Assembly: GCF_036880405.1 (NCBI RefSeq)
Contig: NZ_JBAJJM010000004.1
Location: forward strand, 62,001-126,000
DNA: 64,000 nt
Direction of reading: 5' to 3'
Source of the DNA: Mannheimia indoligenes
Lineage (GTDB): Bacteria; Pseudomonadota; Gammaproteobacteria; Enterobacterales; Pasteurellaceae
The position numbers were made by a program, and so were the translations under genes. This document shows positions 25,854 through 35,070 of the stretch, one piece after another. Below the pieces are notes generated by a model. The model ran no database searches. It was not told the DNA's origin and saw nothing but the letters and a program-made list of their open reading frames with translations. Each line of letters begins with the position of its first letter. The stretch's first letter is position 1.

Positions 25854-26372
25854 TTAGAAACGATAAGTGGCATTTGCTGTGAAAGAGTTGCCTTTTAATT
25901 TTGTACCACTGCGTTTTAAGTTATCACGAGTATATTCTGCAGTAAGTTCTACATCGCTTGATACAGCATATTTTGCCCCTGCACCAAAGCCGAAGCCACG
26001 ATAAGTTTCGTTACCGACTTTAGTTGAGCTTGCATCAACTTTTACATAAGGAAGTAAGTCTGAGCCAACACGATAACCTTGTTGATAAGCAACGGTATAT
26101 TTATTTTTTTGTTTTACATCACTAAATACTTTAGTGCTGCCTACTTTTGCTTTACCTTGCACCACACCTACAAAGTTATTGCCTTGATCGATACCGTAAT
26201 CAACAACTAAGACCGGACCTGTTGAGTCTTTACCTTTTACGCCATCTACGTTGTACTTGGTCGTTGTTACGTCAACACCTACGCCAACACCGGTAAATGT
26301 ATTACCAACCGGGGCTGCAAATAAATTTGCGGAGAATAAGCAAGCAAGTGTTGCAATAGTTAATTTCTTCAT
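25854..26372 (-). CDS. Outer-membrane beta-barrel protein (opacity/porin-like, small)
   Basis: The 172-residue protein has a Sec signal peptide (cut after SANLFA, before APVGNTF) and then alternating polar/hydrophobic strands consistent with an eight-stranded barrel. It ends in aromatic residues (ANATYRF), the C-terminal signature recognised by the BAM machinery. The GVGVGVDVTTTKYNVDGV and GFGFGAGAKYAV strands resemble small outer-membrane barrel families. The exact function is unknown. It begins 17 bases after the arcA stop with its own strong site AGAGGAG, so it is likely transcribed with arcA, although a separate promoter within arcA cannot be excluded. Confidence 0.75.
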   Translation of the reverse strand: MKKLTIATLACLFSANLFAAPVGNTFTGVGVGVDVTTTKYNVDGVKGKDSTGPVLVVDYGIDQGNNFVGVVQGKAKVGSTKVFSDVKQKNKYTVAYQQGYRVGSDLLPYVKVDASSTKVGNETYRGFGFGAGAKYAVSSDVELTAEYTRDNLKRSGTKLKGNSFTANATYRF

Positions 26373-26389
26373 ATATGACTCCTCTTTGA

Positions 26390-27106
26390 CTAAGATTCAA
26401 TATTACCGCAGAAGCGATAACCTTCTCCGTGAATAGTTACGATCATTTCCGGTGTATTTGGGTGATCTTCAAAATGTTTACGAATACGGCGGATTGTTAC
26501 ATCAACGGTTCTATCGTGAGGTTTTAATTCACGTCCTGCCATTTTCTTCAGTAAATCTTCACGAGTTTGGATTTTACCCGGATTTTCACAGAAATGTAAT
26601 AACGCTCTAAATTCACTACGTGGCAATTTCGTTGCTTCACCTTCAGGATTAATAAGGCTGTGGCTGTGAATATCTAATGTCCAGCCGTTAAAGCGATAAC
26701 GTTCCACATCGGATTGCTCTTTTGTTTCATTTTTTTCGCCCATTGTACGCTGAAGTAAATTTCTAGCACGAATAGTTAATTCGCGTGGGTTAAACGGTTT
26801 AGTAATGTAATCATCAGCACCAATTTCTAACCCTAAAATTTTATCAATTTCGTTATCACGACCGGTTAAAAACATTAAAGGTAATTTACGGTTCTCTCGA
26901 ATTTCACGAGCTAAAATTAAGCCGTTTTTACCCGGTAAGTTGATATCCATTAACACAAGATTGATTTCTTGAGCATTCAATACTGTGTGCATTTCTTCGC
27001 CGTTAGATGCTTGAAATACTTGATAACCTTCACCCTCAAAAATGCTTTTGAGCATATTCCTTGTGACTAATTCATCCTCAACAATTAAGATTTGTGGGAT
27101 TTTCAT
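26390..27106 (-). CDS. arcA: Aerobic respiration control response regulator ArcA
   Basis: ArcA is the DNA-binding partner of the quinone-sensing kinase ArcB and represses aerobic metabolism when oxygen is low. The 238-residue protein has the receiver acidic pocket (E10, D11), phospho-acceptor D54 in VLMDINLPGKNG, the FLTGRDNEIDKILGLEIGADDYITKPFNPREL block, and an OmpR-type winged helix with PRSEFRALLHF and VDVTIRRIRKHFE. Its sequence is very close to E. coli ArcA by block content. Lactate genes such as lctP in this window are plausible targets. The 141 bases upstream are A/T-rich and hold its promoter. Confidence 0.95.
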   Translation of the reverse strand: MKIPQILIVEDELVTRNMLKSIFEGEGYQVFQASNGEEMHTVLNAQEINLVLMDINLPGKNGLILAREIRENRKLPLMFLTGRDNEIDKILGLEIGADDYITKPFNPRELTIRARNLLQRTMGEKNETKEQSDVERYRFNGWTLDIHSHSLINPEGEATKLPRSEFRALLHFCENPGKIQTREDLLKKMAGRELKPHDRTVDVTIRRIRKHFEDHPNTPEMIVTIHGEGYRFCGNIES

Positions 27107-27247
27107 TTTTTAACCTCTGATCTAATTTATAAATTCTGTTTATAACCTTTATGTTACAAATTATTTAAATTCTACTTATAAATTTCTAAATGGAAAGCAT
27201 AAAAATGACAATTTGTTTAATTCAATCAAATTTTTAGCTATTTCTCT

Positions 27248-27940
27248 CTATTTTTCTCTATCATCAACACCTAAAATTAAGTAATTACCGTCAATATCGG
27301 CAAGACTACGAAAACCGATGTTATAAATATGACAACCATATTTAGAATTTTTATTGTCGTAATGAAAATTATCGTGATGATGTCCGTGAAAAATCTTAGT
27401 TGCCCCTAGCTTTTTAGCCAGTTGGTTAATTACTGCAAAACCTTGTGGGTGTGGCTTAGGTGCTTCGTGCGTAATTAAAATATCAGCTGTTTCGTTTTCT
27501 AATGCTTCAAAATCTGAAGGAAAAATAGAAGAACGGTGTCTTAGTGGCACCCCTCCTCGCCAAATTTTCTCTTGTGGAGTATATTGGCAAAAATGAATAG
27601 GGTCAAAAAACATAGGTCGATTCGGTGGCATCCAGATATGCCCTCGAAACACACCGCCAATCCCCGCAATTTTTACCCCTTGAATTTCCACTACTTTGCC
27701 GTGAATATTGCGTTCTTTCCAATGGCTATTCCAAACAGAATCAAAGGCAGCAACAGTTTTACTGTCGTGATTACCGTGAATAAACCAAATATCGCAATGT
27801 TGGGAAAGTTTATCTAATTCATCGGGAGTCGTGAGTTGGAGATCACCTAGAATAACTAGAGACACTTCCTCTGTTTGTTGTTGTAAAACAGGGTAAAGAT
27901 GCTCGTAGCTACCGTGCGGATCACCTGCAAAAAGTATCAT
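27248..27940 (-). CDS. Calcineurin-like metallophosphoesterase
   Basis: The 230-residue protein has the metallophosphoesterase motifs in order: FAGDPHGSYEH, VILGDLQL, FIHGNHDS, ITHEAPKPHP and FHGHHHDNFHY. This gives the full set of Asp, His and Asn ligands for a two-metal centre. The first motif is DPH rather than the usual DxH with a hydrophobic middle residue. The substrate is unknown. The gene begins 11 bases after nadR on the same strand, so the two form an operon, and action on a nucleotide or NAD-related phosphoester is a reasonable guess but only that. Confidence 0.85.
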   Translation of the reverse strand: MILFAGDPHGSYEHLYPVLQQQTEEVSLVILGDLQLTTPDELDKLSQHCDIWFIHGNHDSKTVAAFDSVWNSHWKERNIHGKVVEIQGVKIAGIGGVFRGHIWMPPNRPMFFDPIHFCQYTPQEKIWRGGVPLRHRSSIFPSDFEALENETADILITHEAPKPHPQGFAVINQLAKKLGATKIFHGHHHDNFHYDNKNSKYGCHIYNIGFRSLADIDGNYLILGVDDREK

Positions 27941-27951
27941 CTTGTATTCCG

Positions 27952-29226
27952 TTACTCTGAATCGTTAAGGTTATATTGTTTAAATTGTAGTGGGATTGGC
28001 TCTTCATTTAAGATTGCTTCAACAACCTCTTTTGCCTGATTATATCTATCTAAATAACTTGGCGATTCAATTTCAATATAAGGAATACGGTATTTTTCCA
28101 GTAATTTTTTCAATAATTGTTGGAATTGTTGGCGTTGCTTTTTAGAACCCAAACTACGCAAACCGTCTGCAACCCATTTGGTATTATTTGACAGTAAAAT
28201 CGTTACATCAAACGGATATTCACGAATCATTGAATCTAAGAACGGATGGGCTTTTCCTTCATATTGAATACAAAATGCCTGTGTTGTAATGTAATCGGTA
28301 TCAATAATTGCCACTTTGTGAGCGTGTTTCATCGCATAATCAACATAACGCTGATGCCCTAGCACCATCTGAGGATAGTCAGAATATTGCATTGCTTGCT
28401 CATTGCCACCTAGTTGCTCAAACACAAATTCACGCCCATATTCCCAAGCGGAAGTTGTATTAAACACGTTCGCTAATTTGCTGACCAATACTGATTTACC
28501 ACTGCTTTCACCACCTAAAATCGCAATGGTTTTAACAAAGAACGGACGAACTTCTTTCGGAATAAAACGCCAATAGTGGAACGGATTATTACGAATTTGA
28601 GTCGCAGAAACATTAAACGATTCACGAGCAGGATCAACCAACTGAACCTCTAAACCCAAATATTTTTCGTATGGCTCTTTGTCTTGAACTTCGCTACTAA
28701 ACACAATGGTTGGATTGATGTTTTTCTCAGCAAACAGTTCTTTCACACGAGCTGACCAGCCTTCCCACCCGTTCGGGTAGCTTGGAATGCCATCCTCGAC
28801 TAAATGGTGGATAAATATTTGCTTTTGCTGATATTTAAAGATCTGCTGTACCCAACGCAAACGGTCTTCGTTGGTTGGCATACGTTTCATTTTACTTTGC
28901 TGGAAAAGGCGTAAATCACGTTCGGAATCGGTACAAACGATAACGTGTAATACATCCACTTTACTGAATGCTTCATAGATCATATTAATATGACCTGTAT
29001 GAATAGGGTAAAATTTACCAAAAATGACACCGGCACGCTGGTTGCTATCTTCGACAATTTCTAAAACCGAATGCAATGCTTTTAGTTTATTTGCACTCGG
29101 ATTTTTAATTTTACCGCTCACCAGCTGATTAAAATAGGCTCGCGTTACACCGGCTTGTTCACAAATATCATTGACTTTAAGTTTAAGTTGTTTACGTTTT
29201 TGTTGAAGATAAGCAAAATTTGCCAT
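27952..29226 (-). CDS. nadR: Trifunctional NAD biosynthesis protein NadR
   Basis: NadR combines nicotinamide mononucleotide adenylyltransferase and ribosylnicotinamide kinase, the salvage route central to Pasteurellaceae, which use nicotinamide riboside. The 424-residue protein has an N-terminal helix-turn-helix (LKVNDICEQAGVTRAYFNQLVSGKIKNPS), the adenylyltransferase motif GVIFGKFYPIHTGH, and a C-terminal kinase with the P-loop ILGGESSGKS. The N-terminal DNA-binding motif looks intact, so it may also repress transcription, as in enteric bacteria. The start MANFAYLQQKRKQLK is preceded by GGGGGAAT. It leads an operon with the metallophosphoesterase. Confidence 0.95.
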   Translation of the reverse strand: MANFAYLQQKRKQLKLKVNDICEQAGVTRAYFNQLVSGKIKNPSANKLKALHSVLEIVEDSNQRAGVIFGKFYPIHTGHINMIYEAFSKVDVLHVIVCTDSERDLRLFQQSKMKRMPTNEDRLRWVQQIFKYQQKQIFIHHLVEDGIPSYPNGWEGWSARVKELFAEKNINPTIVFSSEVQDKEPYEKYLGLEVQLVDPARESFNVSATQIRNNPFHYWRFIPKEVRPFFVKTIAILGGESSGKSVLVSKLANVFNTTSAWEYGREFVFEQLGGNEQAMQYSDYPQMVLGHQRYVDYAMKHAHKVAIIDTDYITTQAFCIQYEGKAHPFLDSMIREYPFDVTILLSNNTKWVADGLRSLGSKKQRQQFQQLLKKLLEKYRIPYIEIESPSYLDRYNQAKEVVEAILNEEPIPLQFKQYNLNDSE

Positions 29227-29373
29227 AGTTATTCCCCCGATTTTTGGTTGCCATCATATAGCAAAATGTAGCATTTGAATATCTTTTTATACGAAAAAAG
29301 CTATGTTGATGTGATATTCGTGCATTAATTGATAACACATAGGATTTTTTTTCCTTTTTTGTTGATTTCTCGC

Positions 29374-29379
29374 TATAAT
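29374..29379 (+). promoter_or_regulatory. -10 element, candidate ribF promoter
   Basis: A perfect TATAAT lies 38 bases before the ribF start in the nadR-ribF divergent region (29227-29416). No good -35 hexamer is visible at 16-18 bases, so this is tentative. Confidence 0.4.
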
Positions 29380-29416
29380 CACAGCAATTTTTACTCATAA
29401 AACGGTTTATATTTTT

Positions 29417-30379
29417 ATGCAGCTCATTCGAGGTTTTCACAATTTAGATAAATATAGTGCTTTAAACAAAGGCTGTGTTCTTTCTATTGGAAATTTCGAT
29501 GGCGTACATATCGGACACCAAAACATTTTAAGTCGTTTGTGTGATAAAGCCTTAGACTTAGATTTACCTTCGGTGGTAATGCTATTTGAACCTCAGCCTC
29601 GCGAATTTTTTGCAAAAAAAAGTGGAAATTTGACCGCTTGCACACCGCCTGCAAGGTTAATGCGATTGCGTGATAAGCTGAAATATTTAGCCGAAGCCGG
29701 AGTGGATTTCGTGTTGTGCGTTCGTTTTAGTGAAAAGTTCGCTCAAATTTCCGCAGACGATTTTATTAGCGATTTATTAGCAAAACGGCTCAAAGTTCGT
29801 TATTTAAGCGTAGGGGACGATTTCCGTTTCGGTGCACAACGTGCTGGCAATTTTGACACCTTACGCAATGCAGGGCTGAAATACCGTTTCGCGGTGGAAG
29901 AAAGCCATACTCACAGCCTAAATGAAGAGCGAATTAGTAGCTCATTAGTGAGAGAGGCTTTGCAAAATAACGATTTAGCCTTAGCCGAAACATTATTAGG
30001 TAAGCCTTACTCAATTCACGGGCGTGTTGCTCACGGCAATAAGCTCGGTAGAACCATTGGTTTCCCAACCGCCAATATTATGCTCAACCGTTTAGTTACA
30101 CCTATTCAAGGTGTATTTGCGGTGAAAGTAAACACGAAACAAGGCAGCTACAACGGCATAGCAAATGTGGGGAACCGCCCAACCATTAACGGTACAAAGC
30201 CGTTATTAGAAGTGCATATTTTTGATTTTAATGCCTCCATTTACGGCGAAGCAATTGAGGTCGTCTTTCTGCAAAAAATTCGTAATGAAACAAAGTTTGA
30301 GAATTTTGAAGCGTTAAAATTACAGATTGAAAAAGATCGCCTACAAGCGGTTGAATTTTTTGAGAAATTTGCAAAGTAA
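29417..30379 (+). CDS. ribF: Riboflavin kinase / FAD synthetase
   Basis: RibF phosphorylates riboflavin to FMN and adenylylates FMN to FAD. The 320-residue protein has the N-terminal nucleotidyltransferase motif IGNFDGVHIGHQ and the ISSSLVREAL block, followed by the C-terminal kinase with GRTIGFPTANI and NVGNRPTI. Length is normal. It is divergent from nadR, another adenylyltransferase gene, and is followed by ileS as in many gamma-proteobacteria. There is no clear ribosome site, only A/T-rich sequence. A perfect palindrome separates it from ileS. Confidence 0.96.
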   Translation: MQLIRGFHNLDKYSALNKGCVLSIGNFDGVHIGHQNILSRLCDKALDLDLPSVVMLFEPQPREFFAKKSGNLTACTPPARLMRLRDKLKYLAEAGVDFVLCVRFSEKFAQISADDFISDLLAKRLKVRYLSVGDDFRFGAQRAGNFDTLRNAGLKYRFAVEESHTHSLNEERISSSLVREALQNNDLALAETLLGKPYSIHGRVAHGNKLGRTIGFPTANIMLNRLVTPIQGVFAVKVNTKQGSYNGIANVGNRPTINGTKPLLEVHIFDFNASIYGEAIEVVFLQKIRNETKFENFEALKLQIEKDRLQAVEFFEKFAK

Positions 30380-30416
30380 TTATGCAATTTAGCTTATTTC
30401 ATTTGGAAGAGATATC

Positions 30417-30444
30417 GTAGGGGCAAATTGCAATTTGCCCCTAC
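30417..30444. repeat. 28-bp perfect palindrome (TAGGGGC family) upstream of ileS
   Basis: GTAGGGGCAAATTG (30417-30430) is followed directly by its exact reverse complement CAATTTGCCCCTAC (30431-30444). It is one of several dispersed copies in the window (also near 35027, 45085 and 62168). It ends 33 bases before the ileS start. No T-run follows. Confidence 0.9.
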
Positions 30445-30477
30445 AACCCCGAGATTTTATTAAAATTGGAAAACAAA

Positions 30478-33288
30478 ATGACAGTTGATTACAAAAACAC
30501 CCTTAACCTGCCTGAAACAGGCTTTCCGATGCGTGGTGATTTAGCCAAGCGTGAACCAGATATGTTGAAAAATTGGTATGACAAAAACTTATACCAAAAA
30601 GTGCGTGAAGCAAGAAAAGGTAGTAAAACCTTTATTCTGCACGATGGTCCTCCGTATGCGAACGGCAATCTTCACTTAGGTCACGCAGTAAATAAAATCT
30701 TAAAAGATATTATTATGAAGTCTAAGACTTCATTAGGTTACGACACTCCTTATGTGCCGGGTTGGGACTGCCACGGTTTGCCGATTGAGTTAAAAGTAGA
30801 AGGCATTGTCGGTAAGCCGAATGAGAAAATTTCTGCCGCTGAGTTCCGCCAAGCGTGCCGTGATTATGCGAAAGAGCAAGTAGAAGGACAGAAAGCCGAT
30901 TTTATCCGTATGGGAATTTTAGGCGATTGGGATAACCCATACCTGACAATGAATTTCCATACTGAGGCAAGCATTATCCGCACTTTAGGTAAAGTGATTG
31001 CCAACGGTCATTTATATAAAGGTTCAAAACCGGTTCACTGGTGTTTAGATTGTGGCTCTTCTCTAGCAGAAGCAGAAGTAGAATATGAAGATAAAGTTTC
31101 GCCATCAATCTATGTGCGTTTTAATGCGGTAGATGAGGCGGAAGTGGCGGCTAAATTTAACGCACAAGGGCAAGGTAAATTATCAGCGGTAATTTGGACT
31201 ACAACCCCTTGGACTATTCCATCTAACCGTGCGATTGCGATTAACCCTGAACTTGAATATGCCTTAGTGCAATTAGCGGATGAGCGTGTGGTACTAGCGG
31301 TCGATTTAGTTGAAGATGTTGCAAAAGCCGCTGGCGTTGAATCATTTGAAGTTTTAGGCAAAACCAAAGGCGAAAACCTAGAATTATTATGCTTTAATCA
31401 CCCATTCTATGATTATAGCGTGCCGTTTATTTTTGGCGACCACGTTACCACAGACGGTGGTACTGGCTTGGTTCACACCGCTCCTGACCACGGTGCGGAC
31501 GACTTTGTGGTGGCTCGCAAATATAAAATTGAAATGGCAGGCTTAATTTCCAATGACGGTAAATTCAAAGCGGATACCCCATTCTTTGGTGGCTTAGGTG
31601 TGTTTGAGTCGAATGAAAAAGTCGTGGAAAAACTGCAAGAAGTCGGTGCATTGCTGAAATTATCCCGCATCAAACACAGCTACCCACACTGCTGGCGACA
31701 CAAAACCCCGATTATTTTCCGTGCTACTCCACAATGGTTTATCGGAATGGAAACCCAAGGTTTACGCAAGCAAGCATTAGGCGAAATCAAATCTGTACGT
31801 TGGATTCCATCTTGGGGTGAGGCACGAATTGATACGATGGTCGCAAACCGCCCTGACTGGTGTATCTCACGTCAGCGTACTTGGGGTGTGCCAATGGCAA
31901 TGTTCGTGCACAATGAAACCGAAGAATTACACCCACGCACTTTAGAATTGATTGAAGAAGTGGCTAAACGTGTTGAAGAAAAAGGCATTCAAGCGTGGTG
32001 GGATTTAGACCCAGCAGAACTGCTTGGCGAAGAAGCGAAAGATTACCGCAAAGTGCCGGATACCTTAGATGTGTGGTTCGACTCAGGATCAACCTATGCC
32101 TCAGTAGTGGAGCAACGCCCTGAATTTAACGGCAATTCAGCGGATATGTATTTGGAAGGTTCAGATCAACACCGTGGTTGGTTTATGTCTTCATTAATGC
32201 TTTCTACGGCAACTAACGGCAAAGCCCCTTATAAACAGGTTTTAACCCACGGCTTTACCGTTGATGAAAAAGGCAGAAAAATGTCTAAATCACTCGGTAA
32301 CGTGATTGTACCAAGCGAAGTTTGGAACAAAAACGGGGCAGATATTCTGCGTTTATGGGTGGCAAGCACTGACTACACCGGTGAAATTGCGGTATCGCAC
32401 AACATCTTAAACAGTGCGGGCGAATCTTATCGCCGTATCCGTAACACCGCACGTTTCCTATTGGCAAACTTAAACGGTTTTGATCCAAAACGTGATCTAG
32501 TTAAACCGGAAGAGATGATCGCACTTGATCGCTGGGCAGTGAGCTGTGCCTTAGATGCCCAAAACGAGATCAAAGAGGCGTACGACAACTACCAATTCCA
32601 CACGGTGGTACAACGCTTAATGCGTTTCTGCTCAATTGAAATGGGCTCATTCTACCTCGACATCATCAAAGACCGCCAATATACCACCAAAGCGGACAGC
32701 CTTGCCCGCCGTAGTTGCCAAACAGCGTTATGGCACATTGCAGAAGCTCTTGTGCGTTGGATTGCACCAATTTTATCTTTCACAGCAGATGAAATTTGGG
32801 GCTATTTACCACAAGTTGAAGGCAGAAGTGAATTTGTGTTCACTGAAGAGTTTTATGGCAGCTTGTTTGCCCTAACTGAGCAAGATAAATTAGATGATGC
32901 TTACTGGCAACAAATTTTAAAAGTGCGTGCTGAAGTAAACCGTGTGTTAGAGCAAGCTCGTAAAGACAAAATTATTGGTGCAGGTTTAGAAGCGAAAGTT
33001 ACGGTGTACGCGAATGATGATATTCTTCCATTATTAGAGCAACTTGGTAATGAATTACGTTTTGTATTAATTACTTCACAAGCAATTGTAAAACCACTCG
33101 CTGAAGCTGATATTGCCGAAGGCGAGTTAGCCGGTTTGGCGGTGAAAGTGGAAAATGCAGATGGCGAAAAATGCCCTCGTTGCTGGCACTATGCAACCGA
33201 CATCGGCACGCACGCAGACCACAAAGAAGTATGTGGACGCTGTGTGGAAAATGTTGCAGGCAGTGGTGAAAAACGTTTGTTTGCGTAA
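30478..33288 (+). CDS. ileS: Isoleucyl-tRNA synthetase
   Basis: IleS charges isoleucine tRNA. I use ATG 30478 (MTVDYKNTLNLPETGFPMRGDL), the conserved start, with GGAAAA upstream; an in-frame TTG lies 12 bases earlier. The 936-residue protein has the HIGH motif (PYANGNLHLGH), the editing domain (TTPWTIPSNRA, HTAPDHGADDF), GSDQHRGWF, the KMSKS motif (GRKMSKSLGN), and a C-terminal zinc site (CPRCWHY and CGRCVENV). The length matches E. coli IleS. lspA does not follow, which is not unusual in this family. Confidence 0.98.
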   Translation: MTVDYKNTLNLPETGFPMRGDLAKREPDMLKNWYDKNLYQKVREARKGSKTFILHDGPPYANGNLHLGHAVNKILKDIIMKSKTSLGYDTPYVPGWDCHGLPIELKVEGIVGKPNEKISAAEFRQACRDYAKEQVEGQKADFIRMGILGDWDNPYLTMNFHTEASIIRTLGKVIANGHLYKGSKPVHWCLDCGSSLAEAEVEYEDKVSPSIYVRFNAVDEAEVAAKFNAQGQGKLSAVIWTTTPWTIPSNRAIAINPELEYALVQLADERVVLAVDLVEDVAKAAGVESFEVLGKTKGENLELLCFNHPFYDYSVPFIFGDHVTTDGGTGLVHTAPDHGADDFVVARKYKIEMAGLISNDGKFKADTPFFGGLGVFESNEKVVEKLQEVGALLKLSRIKHSYPHCWRHKTPIIFRATPQWFIGMETQGLRKQALGEIKSVRWIPSWGEARIDTMVANRPDWCISRQRTWGVPMAMFVHNETEELHPRTLELIEEVAKRVEEKGIQAWWDLDPAELLGEEAKDYRKVPDTLDVWFDSGSTYASVVEQRPEFNGNSADMYLEGSDQHRGWFMSSLMLSTATNGKAPYKQVLTHGFTVDEKGRKMSKSLGNVIVPSEVWNKNGADILRLWVASTDYTGEIAVSHNILNSAGESYRRIRNTARFLLANLNGFDPKRDLVKPEEMIALDRWAVSCALDAQNEIKEAYDNYQFHTVVQRLMRFCSIEMGSFYLDIIKDRQYTTKADSLARRSCQTALWHIAEALVRWIAPILSFTADEIWGYLPQVEGRSEFVFTEEFYGSLFALTEQDKLDDAYWQQILKVRAEVNRVLEQARKDKIIGAGLEAKVTVYANDDILPLLEQLGNELRFVLITSQAIVKPLAEADIAEGELAGLAVKVENADGEKCPRCWHYATDIGTHADHKEVCGRCVENVAGSGEKRLFA

Positions 33289-33408
33289 TCATTCAATGTA
33301 TTTTAAGGCAGGGGAAACCCTGCTTTAGTTTTTTCACTAATAGATAGACACCTATCTTAAAATTTGCAAAACTTTCCTAGAAAACAACCGCTTGTATTGC
33401 TACAAAAA

Positions 33409-33579
33409 ATGCAAAAATCATTCTTTTCCTCTCTTTTATCTCAATGTTTGCTCAAACAGCAATCGCCTTTTCTCCAGAGTGATGCTAACAGCTCAAATTT
33501 TCCTATATTTACCAAACCGAAATTGACAAAACCAAATATCTCAAGAGCAAATAGTCCTGAAAGTTACGAGTGCCGTTAA
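33409..33579 (+). pseudogene. Small secreted-protein gene with apparent compensating frameshifts
   Basis: From ATG 33409 the frame is open to TAA 33577-33579 and ends NISRANSPESYECR. In that frame the N-terminus is odd (MQKSFFSSLLSQCLLKQQ). One frame over, the same bases read ILFLSFISMFAQTAIAFSPE (33417-33476), a textbook signal peptide with a cleavage site after AIA. Joining that segment to the C-terminal frame at about 33477-33485 would give a secreted peptide of about 55 residues. So two opposite single-base shifts appear to bracket the signal peptide. It is either a decayed gene or a coincidence. The rest of the gap 33289-33649 holds one uptake-sequence core and nothing else I can identify. 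Confidence 0.4.
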
Positions 33580-33649
33580 TGTAAAATCGCTTTATTAATC
33601 ATTTCGGTGTAAAATAGTCGGCAGTCATTAAAAAAATCGGGAATCATTA

Positions 33650-35017
33650 ATGTTAATTTTGAATAAACAACGCAAAGCTGAAAAGCTGATAGAAAGTTTA
33701 CCTTTCTTGCCACAGCAGGCGGAACAGGTGATTTTTCTTAGTTCAAGCCAAGCGTTTAAACAGCAAATTTTACAGCTGATTCAAACGGCAAAAAAAAGAA
33801 TCTATTTGACAGCACTTTATTTTGAAAAGGACGACGCAGGGCAAGAAATTTTGGCTGCCCTTTATAATGCGAAACGAAGCAATCCGGCTTTAGAGATTAA
33901 AATCTTGGTCGATTGGCATAGAGCCCAACGTGGACGTATTGGTGAAGCGGAAAGTCTCTCGAATGCTGATTGGTACACGAAAGTTAAAGCTGAACAAAAT
34001 CTTCCTGAAGGACAAGAAATTGAGTTCTACGGCGTGCCGATTAATGGGCGAGAAGTGTTTGGCGTATTGCACCTAAAAGGTTTTGTGTTTGACAATACGA
34101 TTTTGTATAGCGGAGCAAGTATCAACAACGTTTATTTGCATCAGTTAGACCGCTATCGCTACGACCGCTATCACGTTATTGAAAATAAAGCCTTAGCAGA
34201 TAGTTGGGTAGAATTTATTCAACAACATATTTTATCGAACAGGGTGGTAAGCCGTTTAGATACGACGAATCGTCCGAAAACTATTGAAATCCGTTCACAG
34301 ATTAAAGCATTCCGTAAGCAGTTAGGGCGAGAGCAGTATCAATTCAACGGTATTGCGAAAAGCGACGATTTGCTGGTTTCGCCATTATTTGGTTTAGGAC
34401 GTCGTAGAAATCAGCTCAACAAAGTTATTGAGGCGTTGTTCTACCAAACAGAACAAAAATTAACGATTTGCACGCCTTATTTTAATTTTCCGCTTTCGTT
34501 AAGAACTCGTATTGAATGGTTGCTGGCAAACGGCAAATCAGTGGAAATTATTGTGGGCGATAAAACCGCTAATGATTTCTATACTAAGCCTGATGAAAAA
34601 TTTACGATGGCATCAGCTCTGCCTTATTTGTATGAAAAGAATTTGCGAGCTTTCGCAAAACGGTTAGATTTTTATATTCAAAATCAACAGCTTATTATTC
34701 GTTTGTGGAAAGATGGCGAAAATAGCTACCACCTTAAAGGGGTTTGGGTAGATAACCGCTATATTTTGCTCACAGGGAATAATTTAAATCCGCGTGCGTG
34801 GCGTTTAGATGCTGAAAATGCGATTTTAATTTCTGACCCGAAAGCAGAGCTAAGTGAAAAAGCGGAAATGGAGTTGAGCCAAATTCGCCAACATACGCAG
34901 GTTTTAAGCCATTATAGCGATTTAGAAGTGCTGACAGATTACCCTGAAAATGTGCGTAAATTGCTGAAAAAATTTGGTAGAGTGAAACTCGATAAAATTG
35001 TGAAGATGTTATTGTAG
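33650..35017 (+). CDS. pssA: CDP-diacylglycerol-serine O-phosphatidyltransferase
   Basis: PssA makes phosphatidylserine, the precursor of phosphatidylethanolamine. The 455-residue protein belongs to the phospholipase D superfamily and has two HxK(x4)D motifs: VLHLKGFVFDNTILYSG in the first half and YHLKGVWVDNRYILLTGNN in the second. Length and motif spacing match the E. coli-type (type I) enzyme, which is ribosome- or membrane-associated rather than integral. The start is an ATG with AATC context and no strong ribosome site. rlmB follows 53 bases later, after a palindromic repeat. Confidence 0.95.
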   Translation: MLILNKQRKAEKLIESLPFLPQQAEQVIFLSSSQAFKQQILQLIQTAKKRIYLTALYFEKDDAGQEILAALYNAKRSNPALEIKILVDWHRAQRGRIGEAESLSNADWYTKVKAEQNLPEGQEIEFYGVPINGREVFGVLHLKGFVFDNTILYSGASINNVYLHQLDRYRYDRYHVIENKALADSWVEFIQQHILSNRVVSRLDTTNRPKTIEIRSQIKAFRKQLGREQYQFNGIAKSDDLLVSPLFGLGRRRNQLNKVIEALFYQTEQKLTICTPYFNFPLSLRTRIEWLLANGKSVEIIVGDKTANDFYTKPDEKFTMASALPYLYEKNLRAFAKRLDFYIQNQQLIIRLWKDGENSYHLKGVWVDNRYILLTGNNLNPRAWRLDAENAILISDPKAELSEKAEMELSQIRQHTQVLSHYSDLEVLTDYPENVRKLLKKFGRVKLDKIVKMLL

Positions 35018-35026
35018 AACATTTAA

Positions 35027-35054
35027 TGTAGGGGCGAACCGATGTGTTCGCCCA
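35027..35054 (+). repeat. TGTAGGGGCGAA-family hairpin upstream of rlmB
   Basis: TGTAGGGGCGAAC and GTTCGCCCA surround a 6-base loop; the paired part is GGGCGAAC (35032-35039) with GTTCGCCC (35046-35053). It ends 17 bases before the rlmB start, close to its ribosome site AAGGAA. Confidence 0.8.
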
Positions 35055-35070
35055 ATTATTAAGGAAAAAT

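Noticed and set aside
33289..33649. Missing lspA after ileS as evidence of gene loss
   Set aside because: Although enterobacteria have ileS-lspA adjacent, I recall that the two are separated in Haemophilus influenzae, so absence here is not remarkable.
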